DNA from: G020350405 sp964513655
GTDB lineage: Bacteria; Planctomycetota; Phycisphaerae; Sedimentisphaerales; Anaerobacaceae
NCBI GenBank assembly: GCA_964513655.1
Contig: CAZENQ010000123.1
Location: 1-9,085 of the forward strand
Length of the DNA stretch: 9,085 bases
Direction of reading: 5' to 3'
This document shows positions 1 to 6,906 of this stretch, one piece after another; position 1 is the first letter of the stretch, and the number at the start of each line of letters is the position of its first letter. The notes under the pieces were generated by a model. That model was not told the origin of the DNA. It saw only the letters and a list, made by a program, of their open reading frames with translations, and did no database searches. Made by a program: the position numbers and the translations under genes.

Positions 1-215
1 CTATTGCCCGGGATATGCACAATATCGGCATCCATTCTATTGACGCTCTTAAGGGTCGCCAGGCCCAGCAGCTTTATGATAGACTCTGCCAGTTTAAGGC
101 CTTTCCAGTCGACAGATGTATGCTTTACGTATTCCGCTGCGCAATATACTACGCTTCCAATACCGACCATGACCCGCAGCTCTTAAAATGGCAGAACTTC
201 AAGGATAAGAAATAA
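1..215 (+). CDS. Cdd1-like helix-hairpin-helix protein (5' truncated by window edge)
   Basis: The reading frame is open from the window edge (first full codon at 3) to a TAA at 213-215, giving about 70 C-terminal residues. The visible protein has NIGIHSIDALKGR followed by a Cys/Arg-rich core, VDRCMLYVFRCAIYYAS, and ends in LLKWQNFKDKK. This combination is typical of the small 'pathogenicity locus' Cdd1 family, which contains a helix-hairpin-helix motif and is usually around 90-100 residues long. Only the start of the HhH segment is missing here. The biochemical role of Cdd1 proteins is not established; nucleic-acid binding is inferred from the HhH motif. The internal ATG at 15 is probably not the start, because the frame continues upstream and family members have the HhH hairpin before this point. 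The PIN-domain gene follows within about 40 nt on the same strand, so co-transcription is likely. Confidence 0.72.
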   Translation, partial: IARDMHNIGIHSIDALKGRQAQQLYDRLCQFKAFPVDRCMLYVFRCAIYYASNTDHDPQLLKWQNFKDKK

Positions 216-253
216 TTAACTGCTCACGGGCAGGAAAAATCGTGGAGAAAATT

Positions 254-1105
254 ATGCAGTGTGTTGTCCTTGATACCAGTATCATACTCTCATTTCCGCA
301 GATTCTCTCCAAGAGACTTGCTGGTGTTCGATTGGTAATCCCGCGAGATATCCAACAAGAGATCATGCATGTCGGGTCATTTGGGCCGGGTTCTCGAACT
401 GACTTGCTGCCAGGGCTGTACCTCGATGCAGTAAAGGAAGGAATCGTCGATATCGTAGATATAGAGCTATCGGCAGTTCAAGAGGAGATGCATGAATACG
501 CGATTACTGCGGGTGACGCTAGCGTTCTTGCTACTGCTTTGAACCTTAAGAAGGAGGGGAAAGATATTCGAATCGCGACAACTGACAGATGCATACGTCG
601 CATGGCCGAGAAGAGGAACATCACGGTCTTGGGCTTGGAGAAAATCAAAGCAATGGCTACAGCGGGCACGACTGTGGCAAGGCTTGATGTTCAGGCGCGC
701 ACGGTATCACGTGCTCAGACACGTGGCATCATTATAGGGTTTTGCTTTGGTGCATTGCTGTCGGGACTTGTCTTTCTTGCTTGGCACTTTTTCAATGACC
801 TTGCCCGAACAGTTCCTGTATGGGGTACTCTTATCGGCATAGCACTTGCTGGTGCGGCACTATTTTGGTGTCGGGGACGGTGGAGATTCAGCTACGGAAT
901 TACCGAGACACTTGTTGGCTTTGCCATCGCGGCAAAGGTATTCTGGCCCTCTTTCGACTACGCAGGGCTCGACGCTTGGTCATTCCTGCAAATCCTTGGT
1001 GGAGTGTATGTGATGGTCCGTGGACAGGACAACATGGGTAGGTCTCTGAAGGGAACTCGATTTCATGCATCTTGGATAAAGTACTCGGGAGTCAGGACTA
1101 ACTGA
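254..1105 (+). CDS. PIN-domain protein with C-terminal transmembrane region
   Basis: The N-terminal ~130 residues look like a PIN ribonuclease domain. It begins with a beta strand ending in VVLDTSIIL and continues with IPRDIQQEI, AGDASVLATAL and IATTDRCIRRMA. In numbering from GTG 242, the likely metal-binding acids are D11, E40, D92 and D115, so the active site looks complete. After a short linker come three to four hydrophobic segments (about residues 162-184, 193-210, 218-235 and 244-259) and a basic tail. This PIN-then-membrane order is the reverse of YacL-type PIN-TRAM proteins, which have N-terminal TM helices. RNA cleavage at the membrane is inferred. ATG 254 is preferred because GGAG lies 6 nt upstream (244-247). 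GTG 242 with AGGA at 232-235 is almost as good and adds four residues. No small antitoxin-like partner is visible next to it; the upstream neighbour is the Cdd1-like gene. Confidence 0.8.
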   Translation: MQCVVLDTSIILSFPQILSKRLAGVRLVIPRDIQQEIMHVGSFGPGSRTDLLPGLYLDAVKEGIVDIVDIELSAVQEEMHEYAITAGDASVLATALNLKKEGKDIRIATTDRCIRRMAEKRNITVLGLEKIKAMATAGTTVARLDVQARTVSRAQTRGIIIGFCFGALLSGLVFLAWHFFNDLARTVPVWGTLIGIALAGAALFWCRGRWRFSYGITETLVGFAIAAKVFWPSFDYAGLDAWSFLQILGGVYVMVRGQDNMGRSLKGTRFHASWIKYSGVRTN

Positions 1106-1278
1106 GACCAACAAAACGGAACATTTATTATTATTTATGTTTACGCTCATTAGAATAATGGCAGGATAAAATCAGTGGAAATCGTGTTGTATATTGTTAC
1201 TCCCTGCCACCTGCCTCCCCCGCCACAAAAAAAACAAAATAAGCAGTCAAAAATCCCCCTGCCTACTACTCACTACAT

Positions 1279-1321
1279 ACTCACTCAGTACTGGATTAGC
1301 ACTGATTTAGTACTCGTGAGT
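1279..1321. repeat. Inverted repeat between convergent genes
   Basis: ACTCACTCAGTACT (1279-1292) pairs with AGTACTCGTGAGT (1309-1321), giving a 12-bp stem with one small internal mismatch or bulge and a 16-nt loop. It lies 21 nt past the stop codon of the LamG-like gene on the - strand, so it could be a 3'-end hairpin or processing signal. No T-tract follows directly on either strand, so it is not a classical intrinsic terminator. The rest of the 1106-1342 spacer holds AT-rich sequence and an A-run at about 1227, with no gene. Confidence 0.5.
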
Positions 1322-1342
1322 GACGCTAAAACGTAGGATTTC

Positions 1343-4171
1343 TTAACGCACTGTTTGGCTCCCTATTGCCAGTTTTAGCGGGGATGTGGACTCTATTTTT
1401 AGCCAAATGATTTTGGTCAGGGTGCCATCGGTGTTCCTGATGTTGCCCTGGCGGAAGGCCGGGCCGGATTCCTGTCTTTCACCGTCAATCTTTATGGCCG
1501 CATCGGATTTGGTTTGCCAGTTTTTTATGACAAGACAGAGATTGACAATGGGATTGTCCTTGGAGCCGTCGATGGTCAATGACATCTTGGGAGAGGTTGC
1601 CGTCAGTAGATATGCGCGCTGGGACCTGTCGTAGCCTTTCGAGTCGCAGCCGGTGGTGTCGCTAATTGCCGGGGCATGATTCCATGATCGAGCTAAGGGA
1701 ATGAGTGACCGGGCGTTTTTATTCGTGAAGCCATAGATCAACACGCCCCCAGTATCAATGAGGTTATCTGCAGCTCCGATTGCCGAATGAGTTAGACGGT
1801 CTGAGGAGACACAAAAACGACCGTCACAAGGAGCCTGTGTCACCGGATAGTGATTCCAGGCAGAGAACTTTGAATATGATGTTTTTTCGCCGCTCGACCA
1901 GACATTAACTTTACTTCTCGGAGGGAATATTTCAAAAACTTTATAATCCGATTTTAAATTCACCCATATGACCTGAGCATCATAGTTCCCTGAAGGATGT
2001 CGCCGGCTCCAGTCCAGCTCTGTAACTTTATCTCTATGACTAACAATGGTTAAGGCCTGTAAATTGATGTTGTCTTCAGGCCTGGTCCCGGCCTGTGATA
2101 AAAACTGTGTATCGTGGAAACCGATTTTTCTACCCTCCGCGTCATCATAGTAATCAAGTGCGCTGTGTTGATCTACACTACGGATACCCACACCATCGGG
2201 ATAAATAGTAAGATATTCATCTGTCCAGACTCCCCAGTCGCCTTCCTTGCGGCAGGTATTAGGATGTTTATACAGAACATCCACGGACGCATAGCGCCAA
2301 TGCACCAACACGCGGGCATCGGTATTCTCAATCAATCTTACATGCGAGTGACGCCCCTGGTAATCAGACATATGTTCACAGCAGCTTTGACAGCCGGCAC
2401 CTTTGTTGTCCCAGTGCCAATCGGTCAGTTCCGTACTCTGGTCACAAATCCACTTGTTGGTATCGGTAACCCATCCGGGGCTGCGGCAGCCACGCCAGAA
2501 TACAACGCTGGTGGGCAGTCGGTCGAACTTGACGACGATATCAGGATGCTCAGCCTCTCGCCACATATTGTCCCACAGGTCGTGATACTTCAGGTAGGTG
2601 TATTCAGCCCCAAATTTATCGGCTTTTCCCGGGTCGCCGGGAAGTTCGCGCGGTTCGAGGTCGGCACGCCGGTTCGCCGGCTTATAATCCTCGTACTGTG
2701 CCATAATCGGCTCCTTCATCATTGACCCGGTGTAGAGCTTGACCTCATCGATGAGCCCGTCAAACCCAAGCTGCGAAGGGAACGTTGAAAAACGACGCAC
2801 AACATGCTGGGAGACATAACCGATGCTGTCGTCGTTCATACCGATGACAAAATCCGTGTCGGCAAAATCGGGCTTCTCGCCCGAGAGCGTATAGTCGGAA
2901 ATCTTACCGTTAACAAAAAGTCGCAGCGTCCCGTCGCTGAACGTTACCGCAACGTGCGACCACTTGTTTAGTTCGAGTATCTCATCGGAGACAAGTTTTT
3001 CAATGCGTGGACCCATTTTGATAAAGAAACCGACGTGCCCCTTCTCGTCGATGCCGATAAAGTATCCTTCTGTAATTTCCTCATTCAATTGAATCGGGCC
3101 CCACTCCTTGTTCCAGAATACATACGGGTCGGCGACGATTGCCTTCCACTGTGATTGGTGAACAATCGCAGACCAGGAGCAAATCGAATAGGCGCCGGGG
3201 GCGACCCATGCTTCGAGAGCGAAATCCCTGTTGATTTTCACAGCTTTGTCTTTCGGAATCGAGACCTTGGAATAATAGCCATCGAAGCCCAGGGCCGTGC
3301 CGGAGATGCCCTTTTTCCAGGTGCTTTTGTGGCCTTCGATATCGTAATATTTGCCACTTATTCTTTCGAGGGTCTTGTCTTTCAGCTTGCGGGGGCGGGA
3401 TTTGAGGGCATCATCGAAGCTGAAGCTTGCGGCCAATCTGACCGGTTGGTATTCATCGTAATCTTCTTCTTCGTTTTCCACCTCTGTTTCAATATCCTTA
3501 AACTTAAGAACGGCAGCGCCCTTAACCGGCCGAATATCAGCGGTTGATGTTTTTGGCTTGGTTGTCGAAACCTTGGTAATGCCTTTGGCAGTGAGTTTCA
3601 GTTTTTGGGTGGTTTTGTTTTGCGGGTCATTCCAGTCGTCGAGTCCTTTCGTGCCTTGCCGAATGGTGCGCGTCAGAGCACCGTCAGGTTTGATGGTAAA
3701 ATATTCATGTACTGCCCCGTCAAATCCAACATTGCCTCCAATCGGCTGAGCATGACTGCCGAGTTTAAATTTTGGAAAGTATCGCCAGTGGATAACTATC
3801 TTCTCAGCGGTGTTTTCAATAATCCGGACAAACGAATAAATATTGTGCTTATCGTGTCTCTTGCCCGTACCATCGCCGGAAACCTCAACAATTCGCTCGA
3901 CATACCATTTTCCCTTTTCAGTTTCCCAATAAGGTAGGTAGCTCGCAGAACGATGAAATACTAATTTGCCCGGGGCCAAGTTCACGACGACATCGGCGAA
4001 CTTTCCTGTGGGGGAAAACTTTTCAAAATCCTCTCCGGAATCAACTTTTGTATAATAGGCATAGAACTCCTCCGTTGACGATGCTGATTTGCCCGACACG
4101 TTTGCGCTGTGTATCATTGAAACGATTGCAGCTGTAATCAGAACGGCTTTTATTGCTTTTTTCGGCAGCAT
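1343..4171 (-). CDS. Secreted LamG-domain protein with two related flanking modules
   Basis: This is a 942-residue exported protein. It has an N-terminal signal peptide (basic MLPKKAIK, then a hydrophobic stretch to about residue 20, probable cleavage near HSANVSG). A concanavalin A/LamG-like domain spans about 244-482, shown by SFSFDDAL, LGFDGYYSKVSIP, FALEAWVAPG, NKWSHVAVTFSDGTLRLFVNG and GFDGLIDEVKLYTG. The regions on either side resemble each other (about 57-180 and 542-677), and residues 700-942 form a further beta-rich part. LamG domains typically bind carbohydrate or other surface ligands. No glycoside hydrolase or sulfatase catalytic signature was recognised, so a binding or unknown enzymatic role outside the cytoplasm is inferred. 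The ATG at 4169-4171 has AAGGGTG upstream at good spacing. The gene is convergent with the PIN gene and divergent from the DUF1080 lipoprotein gene. Confidence 0.85.
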   Translation of the reverse strand: MLPKKAIKAVLITAAIVSMIHSANVSGKSASSTEEFYAYYTKVDSGEDFEKFSPTGKFADVVVNLAPGKLVFHRSASYLPYWETEKGKWYVERIVEVSGDGTGKRHDKHNIYSFVRIIENTAEKIVIHWRYFPKFKLGSHAQPIGGNVGFDGAVHEYFTIKPDGALTRTIRQGTKGLDDWNDPQNKTTQKLKLTAKGITKVSTTKPKTSTADIRPVKGAAVLKFKDIETEVENEEEDYDEYQPVRLAASFSFDDALKSRPRKLKDKTLERISGKYYDIEGHKSTWKKGISGTALGFDGYYSKVSIPKDKAVKINRDFALEAWVAPGAYSICSWSAIVHQSQWKAIVADPYVFWNKEWGPIQLNEEITEGYFIGIDEKGHVGFFIKMGPRIEKLVSDEILELNKWSHVAVTFSDGTLRLFVNGKISDYTLSGEKPDFADTDFVIGMNDDSIGYVSQHVVRRFSTFPSQLGFDGLIDEVKLYTGSMMKEPIMAQYEDYKPANRRADLEPRELPGDPGKADKFGAEYTYLKYHDLWDNMWREAEHPDIVVKFDRLPTSVVFWRGCRSPGWVTDTNKWICDQSTELTDWHWDNKGAGCQSCCEHMSDYQGRHSHVRLIENTDARVLVHWRYASVDVLYKHPNTCRKEGDWGVWTDEYLTIYPDGVGIRSVDQHSALDYYDDAEGRKIGFHDTQFLSQAGTRPEDNINLQALTIVSHRDKVTELDWSRRHPSGNYDAQVIWVNLKSDYKVFEIFPPRSKVNVWSSGEKTSYSKFSAWNHYPVTQAPCDGRFCVSSDRLTHSAIGAADNLIDTGGVLIYGFTNKNARSLIPLARSWNHAPAISDTTGCDSKGYDRSQRAYLLTATSPKMSLTIDGSKDNPIVNLCLVIKNWQTKSDAAIKIDGERQESGPAFRQGNIRNTDGTLTKIIWLKIESTSPLKLAIGSQTVR

Positions 4172-4205
4172 GTTTTCACCCTTCTTGGCATGCGGAACTT
4201 ATTTT

Positions 4206-4245
4206 GATACTTATCAAGTATCCCATAAAATCACAAAAATTACAA
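4206..4245 (-). promoter_or_regulatory. Candidate promoter with overlapping palindrome upstream of the LamG-like gene
   Basis: Reading the - strand, TTGTAA (4245-4240) and GATACT (4222-4217) are separated by 17 nt, each matching 4 of 6 sigma70 consensus bases. The -10-like box forms part of a perfect palindrome, GATACTT-atc-AAGTATC (4206-4222), about 35 nt before the start codon. A palindrome in this position could be a repressor operator, but no regulator is encoded in the window. The promoter boxes alone are weak evidence. Confidence 0.4.
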
Positions 4246-4270
4246 GTCCTCAATTCCCAATTCCGCTTTC

Positions 4271-4353
4271 TTTATCCCTTAGCTTGCACCCTGGGTGGGG
4301 AGCGGCATGCCCCCGCGCAGTACACCGTCATCCTGAGCGAAGTCGAAGGATCT
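4271..4353. repeat. Dispersed repeats in the 4172-4568 spacer
   Basis: The spacer contains CCCTTAGCTTGCACC (4276-4290), which recurs exactly at 5327-5341, and a GTCATCCTGAGCGAAG-type element (4327-4353) whose ends ATCCT/AGGAT form a short stem. Such elements recur widely in environmental bacterial genomes (from memory, not checked). A further AAATC-tga-GATTT palindrome sits at 4397-4409. The 74-codon frame on the - strand over 4357-4581 runs through these repeats and the promoter, and is not accepted as a gene. Confidence 0.5.
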
Positions 4354-4478
4354 GGCCTACGCATAAAATTCACCTACCGCAACTCCCAACAATCTGAAAT
4401 CTGAGATTTGTGATTTGAAATCCCGCTTCTGGCCTAATGCGGTAGAGTTAGATTTCCTACTTTGTCGCATTTTGGGCT

Positions 4479-4507
4479 TTGACATATATTCTTCTTTAGC
4501 GTATTCT
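4479..4507 (+). promoter_or_regulatory. Sigma70-type promoter for the DUF1080 lipoprotein gene
   Basis: A perfect -35 box TTGACA (4479-4484) is followed by a 17-nt spacer and TATTCT (4502-4507), which matches 4 of 6 bases of the -10 consensus. The predicted 5' UTR is about 55 nt and ends with the AAGGAG ribosome-binding site (4556-4561). The 13-mer TTTGACATATATT at the -35 region also occurs at the promoter of the DUF4230 gene on the other strand. Confidence 0.6.
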
Positions 4508-4568
4508 ATGGCCTGTAAACTTAGACCGGCGGCGCTGGCAATTTTGAAAATAACTAAGGAGCAATTAT

Positions 4569-5291
4569 ATGAAAACTTCACTTAGAATAGCCATTCTACT
4601 TGTAACTATGATTCTTGCATCATGTGAAAGTCCTGATGGTTCCAGTTTATTTGATGGTAAATCACTTAAGGGTTGGGAAGGTCCGGACGGTGTCTTCCGG
4701 GCCGAAGATGGGTGTATAGTTGGGGGCAGTATGGATAAACCTCTCGATCACAGCTATTATTTATGTACGGAAAATAAGTATGATAATTTTGACTTAACAT
4801 TCAAAGCAAAGTTTAAAAACAAAGGTAAATATGAAAATGCAGGGCTTAGTTTTAGAGCCGAACGCGTACCGAACTCGACACAGGTAGCAGGATACCAGGC
4901 CGATATGGGGTATATAGAACCGAATATAATACCATTGTTCTCTGATTTTTCTCCTTCTGACATGAATAGCCCATATCCCTTATGGGGAATTTTAGTTGAT
5001 GAGTTCAGGTCAAATACCTCAAGATACCCGAATAATGATTTTGCTCCGGTTGTATTTCTGGTTATACCGGATAAAACACTCATTGAGAGCATTATAATAA
5101 AAGATGATTGGAATGAATTTCAGGTTATAGCTAATGGACCTGAGATCGAAATCTTTGTCAATGGAGTTTCAACAGCAAAATATTTAGAAAAGGAAAAGTG
5201 GGTCCCACCAACAGGACATATTTGCCTGCAGGCGCATTCCGGCGGGCCGTATCAAATACTATATAAAGACATAAGGTTAAGAAAATTATAG
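4569..5291 (+). CDS. DUF1080 / 3-keto-disaccharide hydrolase-like lipoprotein
   Basis: This 240-residue protein starts with a lipoprotein signal (hydrophobic residues 5-17, lipobox LASC with Cys19), so it is probably anchored to a membrane facing outward. After the Cys comes SSLFDGKSLKGWEG, the hallmark opening of the DUF1080 family (concanavalin-like jelly roll), and it closes with GHICLQAHSGGPYQILYKDIRLRKL-type sequence, the family's usual last strand. Some DUF1080 members hydrolyse 3-keto-glycosides; whether this one does cannot be read from the sequence. Its length suits a single-domain member. The start is well supported: AAGGAG lies 7 nt upstream and a promoter is visible. The gene stands alone, divergent from the LamG-like gene and convergent with the HhH gene, with repeats on both sides. 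It appears more AT-rich than the LamG-like gene, which may reflect a separate origin. Confidence 0.87.
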   Translation: MKTSLRIAILLVTMILASCESPDGSSLFDGKSLKGWEGPDGVFRAEDGCIVGGSMDKPLDHSYYLCTENKYDNFDLTFKAKFKNKGKYENAGLSFRAERVPNSTQVAGYQADMGYIEPNIIPLFSDFSPSDMNSPYPLWGILVDEFRSNTSRYPNNDFAPVVFLVIPDKTLIESIIIKDDWNEFQVIANGPEIEIFVNGVSTAKYLEKEKWVPPTGHICLQAHSGGPYQILYKDIRLRKL

Positions 5292-5326
5292 TACAAATAC
5301 CCCCGCCTGTCCCAGCGGAAGTTTAC

Positions 5327-5443
5327 CCCTTAGCTTGCACCATAGGTGGGGGCTGGGATCCAGTCGTTGCTCAGTCATTCCTGCGAAATTTATCCCTTAG
5401 GCACCAGGAATCCATAACCTGTCATTCCCGCGAACGCGGGAAT
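5327..5443. repeat. Cluster of dispersed repeats and a perfect palindrome
   Basis: This spacer between convergent genes holds a second exact copy of CCCTTAGCTTGCACC (5327-5341) and a shortened relative at 5390-5405 (TATCCCTTAGGCACC, lacking CTT). It also has GTCATTCCTGCGAA (from 5374) and the perfect palindrome ATTCCCGCG-aa-CGCGGGAAT (5424-5443), preceded by the same GTCATTCC lead. The palindrome could fold in either transcript and stop or stabilise the two converging messages, but there is no T-tract. From 5450 to 5490 follow AACTAAAACTCAAAA-like A-rich repeats. No gene is seen in 5292-5513. Confidence 0.55.
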
Positions 5444-5513
5444 CTCCTCTAACTCAAAACTAAACACTCAAAACTAAAAACTAACAATGCCCCCTCAACA
5501 CACATATCATCCA

Positions 5514-6200
5514 CTATTCGGCCTTTCCTTCTTCCTCATCGTACTTCCACAGTGCCATTTCAACTTCTCTCGCCGTCATTCTCCGTTTGCTTGCCCACCG
5601 CTTAATCTTCTCTAAGTACTCCGCATAGAATTCCACCGACGCGTAATTTCTAAACCTGTCCATCAGACTCAGGTATTCACGATACTTGCCGAAATTTCTA
5701 CGCCGCGACACCAGCCATAGAAAGGCCCTGGATGCTCTGTAATCAACGATGCAATATTTTTGCGGGAAAACCACGGTCATTATGGCCGTTGCCACCGGCA
5801 CACCGACTCCGTTAAGCTCAATTAACTCCTTTATCAGTTCTTCTGGCCCCCTCTGTCCGGCCATCATGTTCCGGCTTATTTTTTCTACCCTCCCTCTCGA
5901 ATTCTTAGCATACCTCTTCTTCTGCCTCTTTGTTTTCCAGCTGCAAATATTTACGAAGTCCAGTTCTTCCAGATATCCTTTTCGCCGCAGGTCTCTTGAG
6001 ATTCTTTCGAAAGTCGGCGACCTCTCTACTCTTATTCTTCCGCTCCGCTCCTTATACTCGATTTCACCCTCATAACCTTCTCTGTATTTTTTTGCCCAAA
6101 ATGCGAAATCTATATCCACTGCAAAATCTCCTTCAAACACCCCTTTTTCACCCGCCCATCCCGATCTACTCACTGTTTTGGTCATCGTTAATCCAAGCAT
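5514..6200 (-). CDS. Helix-hairpin-helix, HhH-GPD-like protein of unknown function
   Basis: This 228-residue soluble protein is rich in Lys and Arg. Residues 129-160 read LNGVGVPVATAIMTVVF, then IVDYRASRAF. The order 'hydrophobic-x-GVG, Ala-rich helix, ~20 residues, Asp' is the pattern of the HhH-GPD DNA glycosylase fold, where the Asp (here D153) is catalytic. The Lys of bifunctional glycosylases is not evident. A conserved-looking tail, MTAREVEMALWKYDEEE, ends the protein. DNA binding is a reasonable inference; glycosylase activity is not shown. The first 37 nt overlap the end of the HEPN gene, which suggests translational coupling. ATG 6200 has GGGAAG rather far upstream; the next ATG at 6185 has no clear ribosome-binding site, so the start is uncertain. 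It is the last gene of the cluster. Confidence 0.75.
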   Translation of the reverse strand: MLGLTMTKTVSRSGWAGEKGVFEGDFAVDIDFAFWAKKYREGYEGEIEYKERSGRIRVERSPTFERISRDLRRKGYLEELDFVNICSWKTKRQKKRYAKNSRGRVEKISRNMMAGQRGPEELIKELIELNGVGVPVATAIMTVVFPQKYCIVDYRASRAFLWLVSRRRNFGKYREYLSLMDRFRNYASVEFYAEYLEKIKRWASKRRMTAREVEMALWKYDEEEGKAE

Positions 6201-6843
6201 ATTTCAATGGTTCTTCCCAGTCGAATTGAACGACTGGCTTTGTCGTGGTCATACCACCCCCATCCACAAGTAAATAGTATTTGCAAAAAATACGGTCAAT
6301 AACTTGCAGCGACTTATCTACATCTCCAAATGTTGGCATCCGTTCGATTTCGCGGTTTAAGTCGAAATGGGCTATCCATCGGTTCCTGAAGTCTTTGACC
6401 AAGCGTGTTTCTTCATCCAGCAGGTCAATGTCATCATTAAGCCTACCACGGCTTATCAGTCTACTGTTTTTTTCAGCGAACGTATCAAAATCGTGGTCAC
6501 CAGCTCCCTTATTTTGCATCCGCTCAGTGTATCTGGAAACAAAATAATCACGGGTTATGGCTTCGAGGTTTTCTGAAATATCTTTAATCAACCTATGTAG
6601 AGAAATCGTCCTACTATCGTGGTCGTTCAATCGTCCTATACCGACTGCAACCCTCGCCACGTAATTATCGATAATCCAACGATGGAACAAATCTGGAGAT
6701 TGAATCCGCTTGTTGGAATCTACAATATTTCGGACTCTTTCAAAAATATCGTGACTTGTTAATAGCCAACTTAGGTCGTTGGCAATTTTTTCAAGCCAGC
6801 CCTTCCACTTTTGACGGAGTTGCACTTTTTGTTTTTCTGTCAT
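6166..6843 (-). CDS. AbiU2-like HEPN-domain protein, predicted RNase
   Basis: A 225-residue, mostly helical protein. Around residues 70-82 it has GRLNDHDSRTISL, followed by a long charged helix. At 153-159 it has RNRWIAH, the Arg-x4-6-His signature of HEPN ribonucleases. The next segment, FDLNREIERMPTFGDVD and a KYYLLVDGGG stretch, matches the usual layout of AbiU2-type HEPN proteins. AbiU2 is known from an abortive-infection phage-resistance system, and HEPN proteins often cut RNA or act as toxins; that role is inferred here. The frame is open up to a GTG at 6882, but the first codons there lie inside the 22-bp repeat (6859-6880) and lack a ribosome-binding site. ATG 6843, with a GAGAG run upstream, is therefore preferred. 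The gene lies 63 nt after the three-TM gene and overlaps the HhH gene. Confidence 0.75.
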   Translation of the reverse strand: MTEKQKVQLRQKWKGWLEKIANDLSWLLTSHDIFERVRNIVDSNKRIQSPDLFHRWIIDNYVARVAVGIGRLNDHDSRTISLHRLIKDISENLEAITRDYFVSRYTERMQNKGAGDHDFDTFAEKNSRLISRGRLNDDIDLLDEETRLVKDFRNRWIAHFDLNREIERMPTFGDVDKSLQVIDRIFCKYYLLVDGGGMTTTKPVVQFDWEEPLKYAWINDDQNSE

Positions 6844-6858
6844 TATTCTCTCTCTTCG

Positions 6859-6880
6859 CCGCACCATTTTAACGATTGCC
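6859..6880 (-). repeat. 22-bp direct repeat, copy 1 (upstream of the HEPN gene)
   Basis: Identical over 22 bp to 7416-7437; on the - strand the core is GGCAATCGTTAAAATGG. It ends 15 nt before the preferred HEPN start, and the other copy ends 26 nt before the three-TM gene start. The two copies are 557 bp apart and bracket the three-TM gene. Conservation at equivalent upstream positions points to a leader or regulatory function, or to a duplication boundary. Confidence 0.75.
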
Positions 6881-6906
6881 ACCGACTGTCATACATAATG
6901 CTTCAT

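Noticed and set aside
1261..1321. CRISPR-like repeats from the recurring ACTCAC and AGTACT words
   Set aside because: There are no regularly spaced repeats of constant length, only one inverted repeat and short similar words.
2114..2725. 203-codon + strand frame opposite the LamG-like gene
   Set aside because: It is a shadow of the strongly supported - strand gene, with no ribosome-binding site or domain of its own.
4357..4581. 74-codon frame on the - strand
   Set aside because: It crosses dispersed repeats and the DUF1080 promoter and start, has no ribosome-binding site and no recognisable protein features.
5424..5443. Intrinsic terminator at the GC-rich palindrome
   Set aside because: No T-tract on either side, and the sequence looks like a dispersed repeat, though it may still affect transcript ends.
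6844..6882. Upstream extension of the HEPN gene to GTG 6882 or ATG 6867
   Set aside because: The added codons come from the 22-bp repeat, which is non-coding at its other copy, and neither start has a ribosome-binding site.
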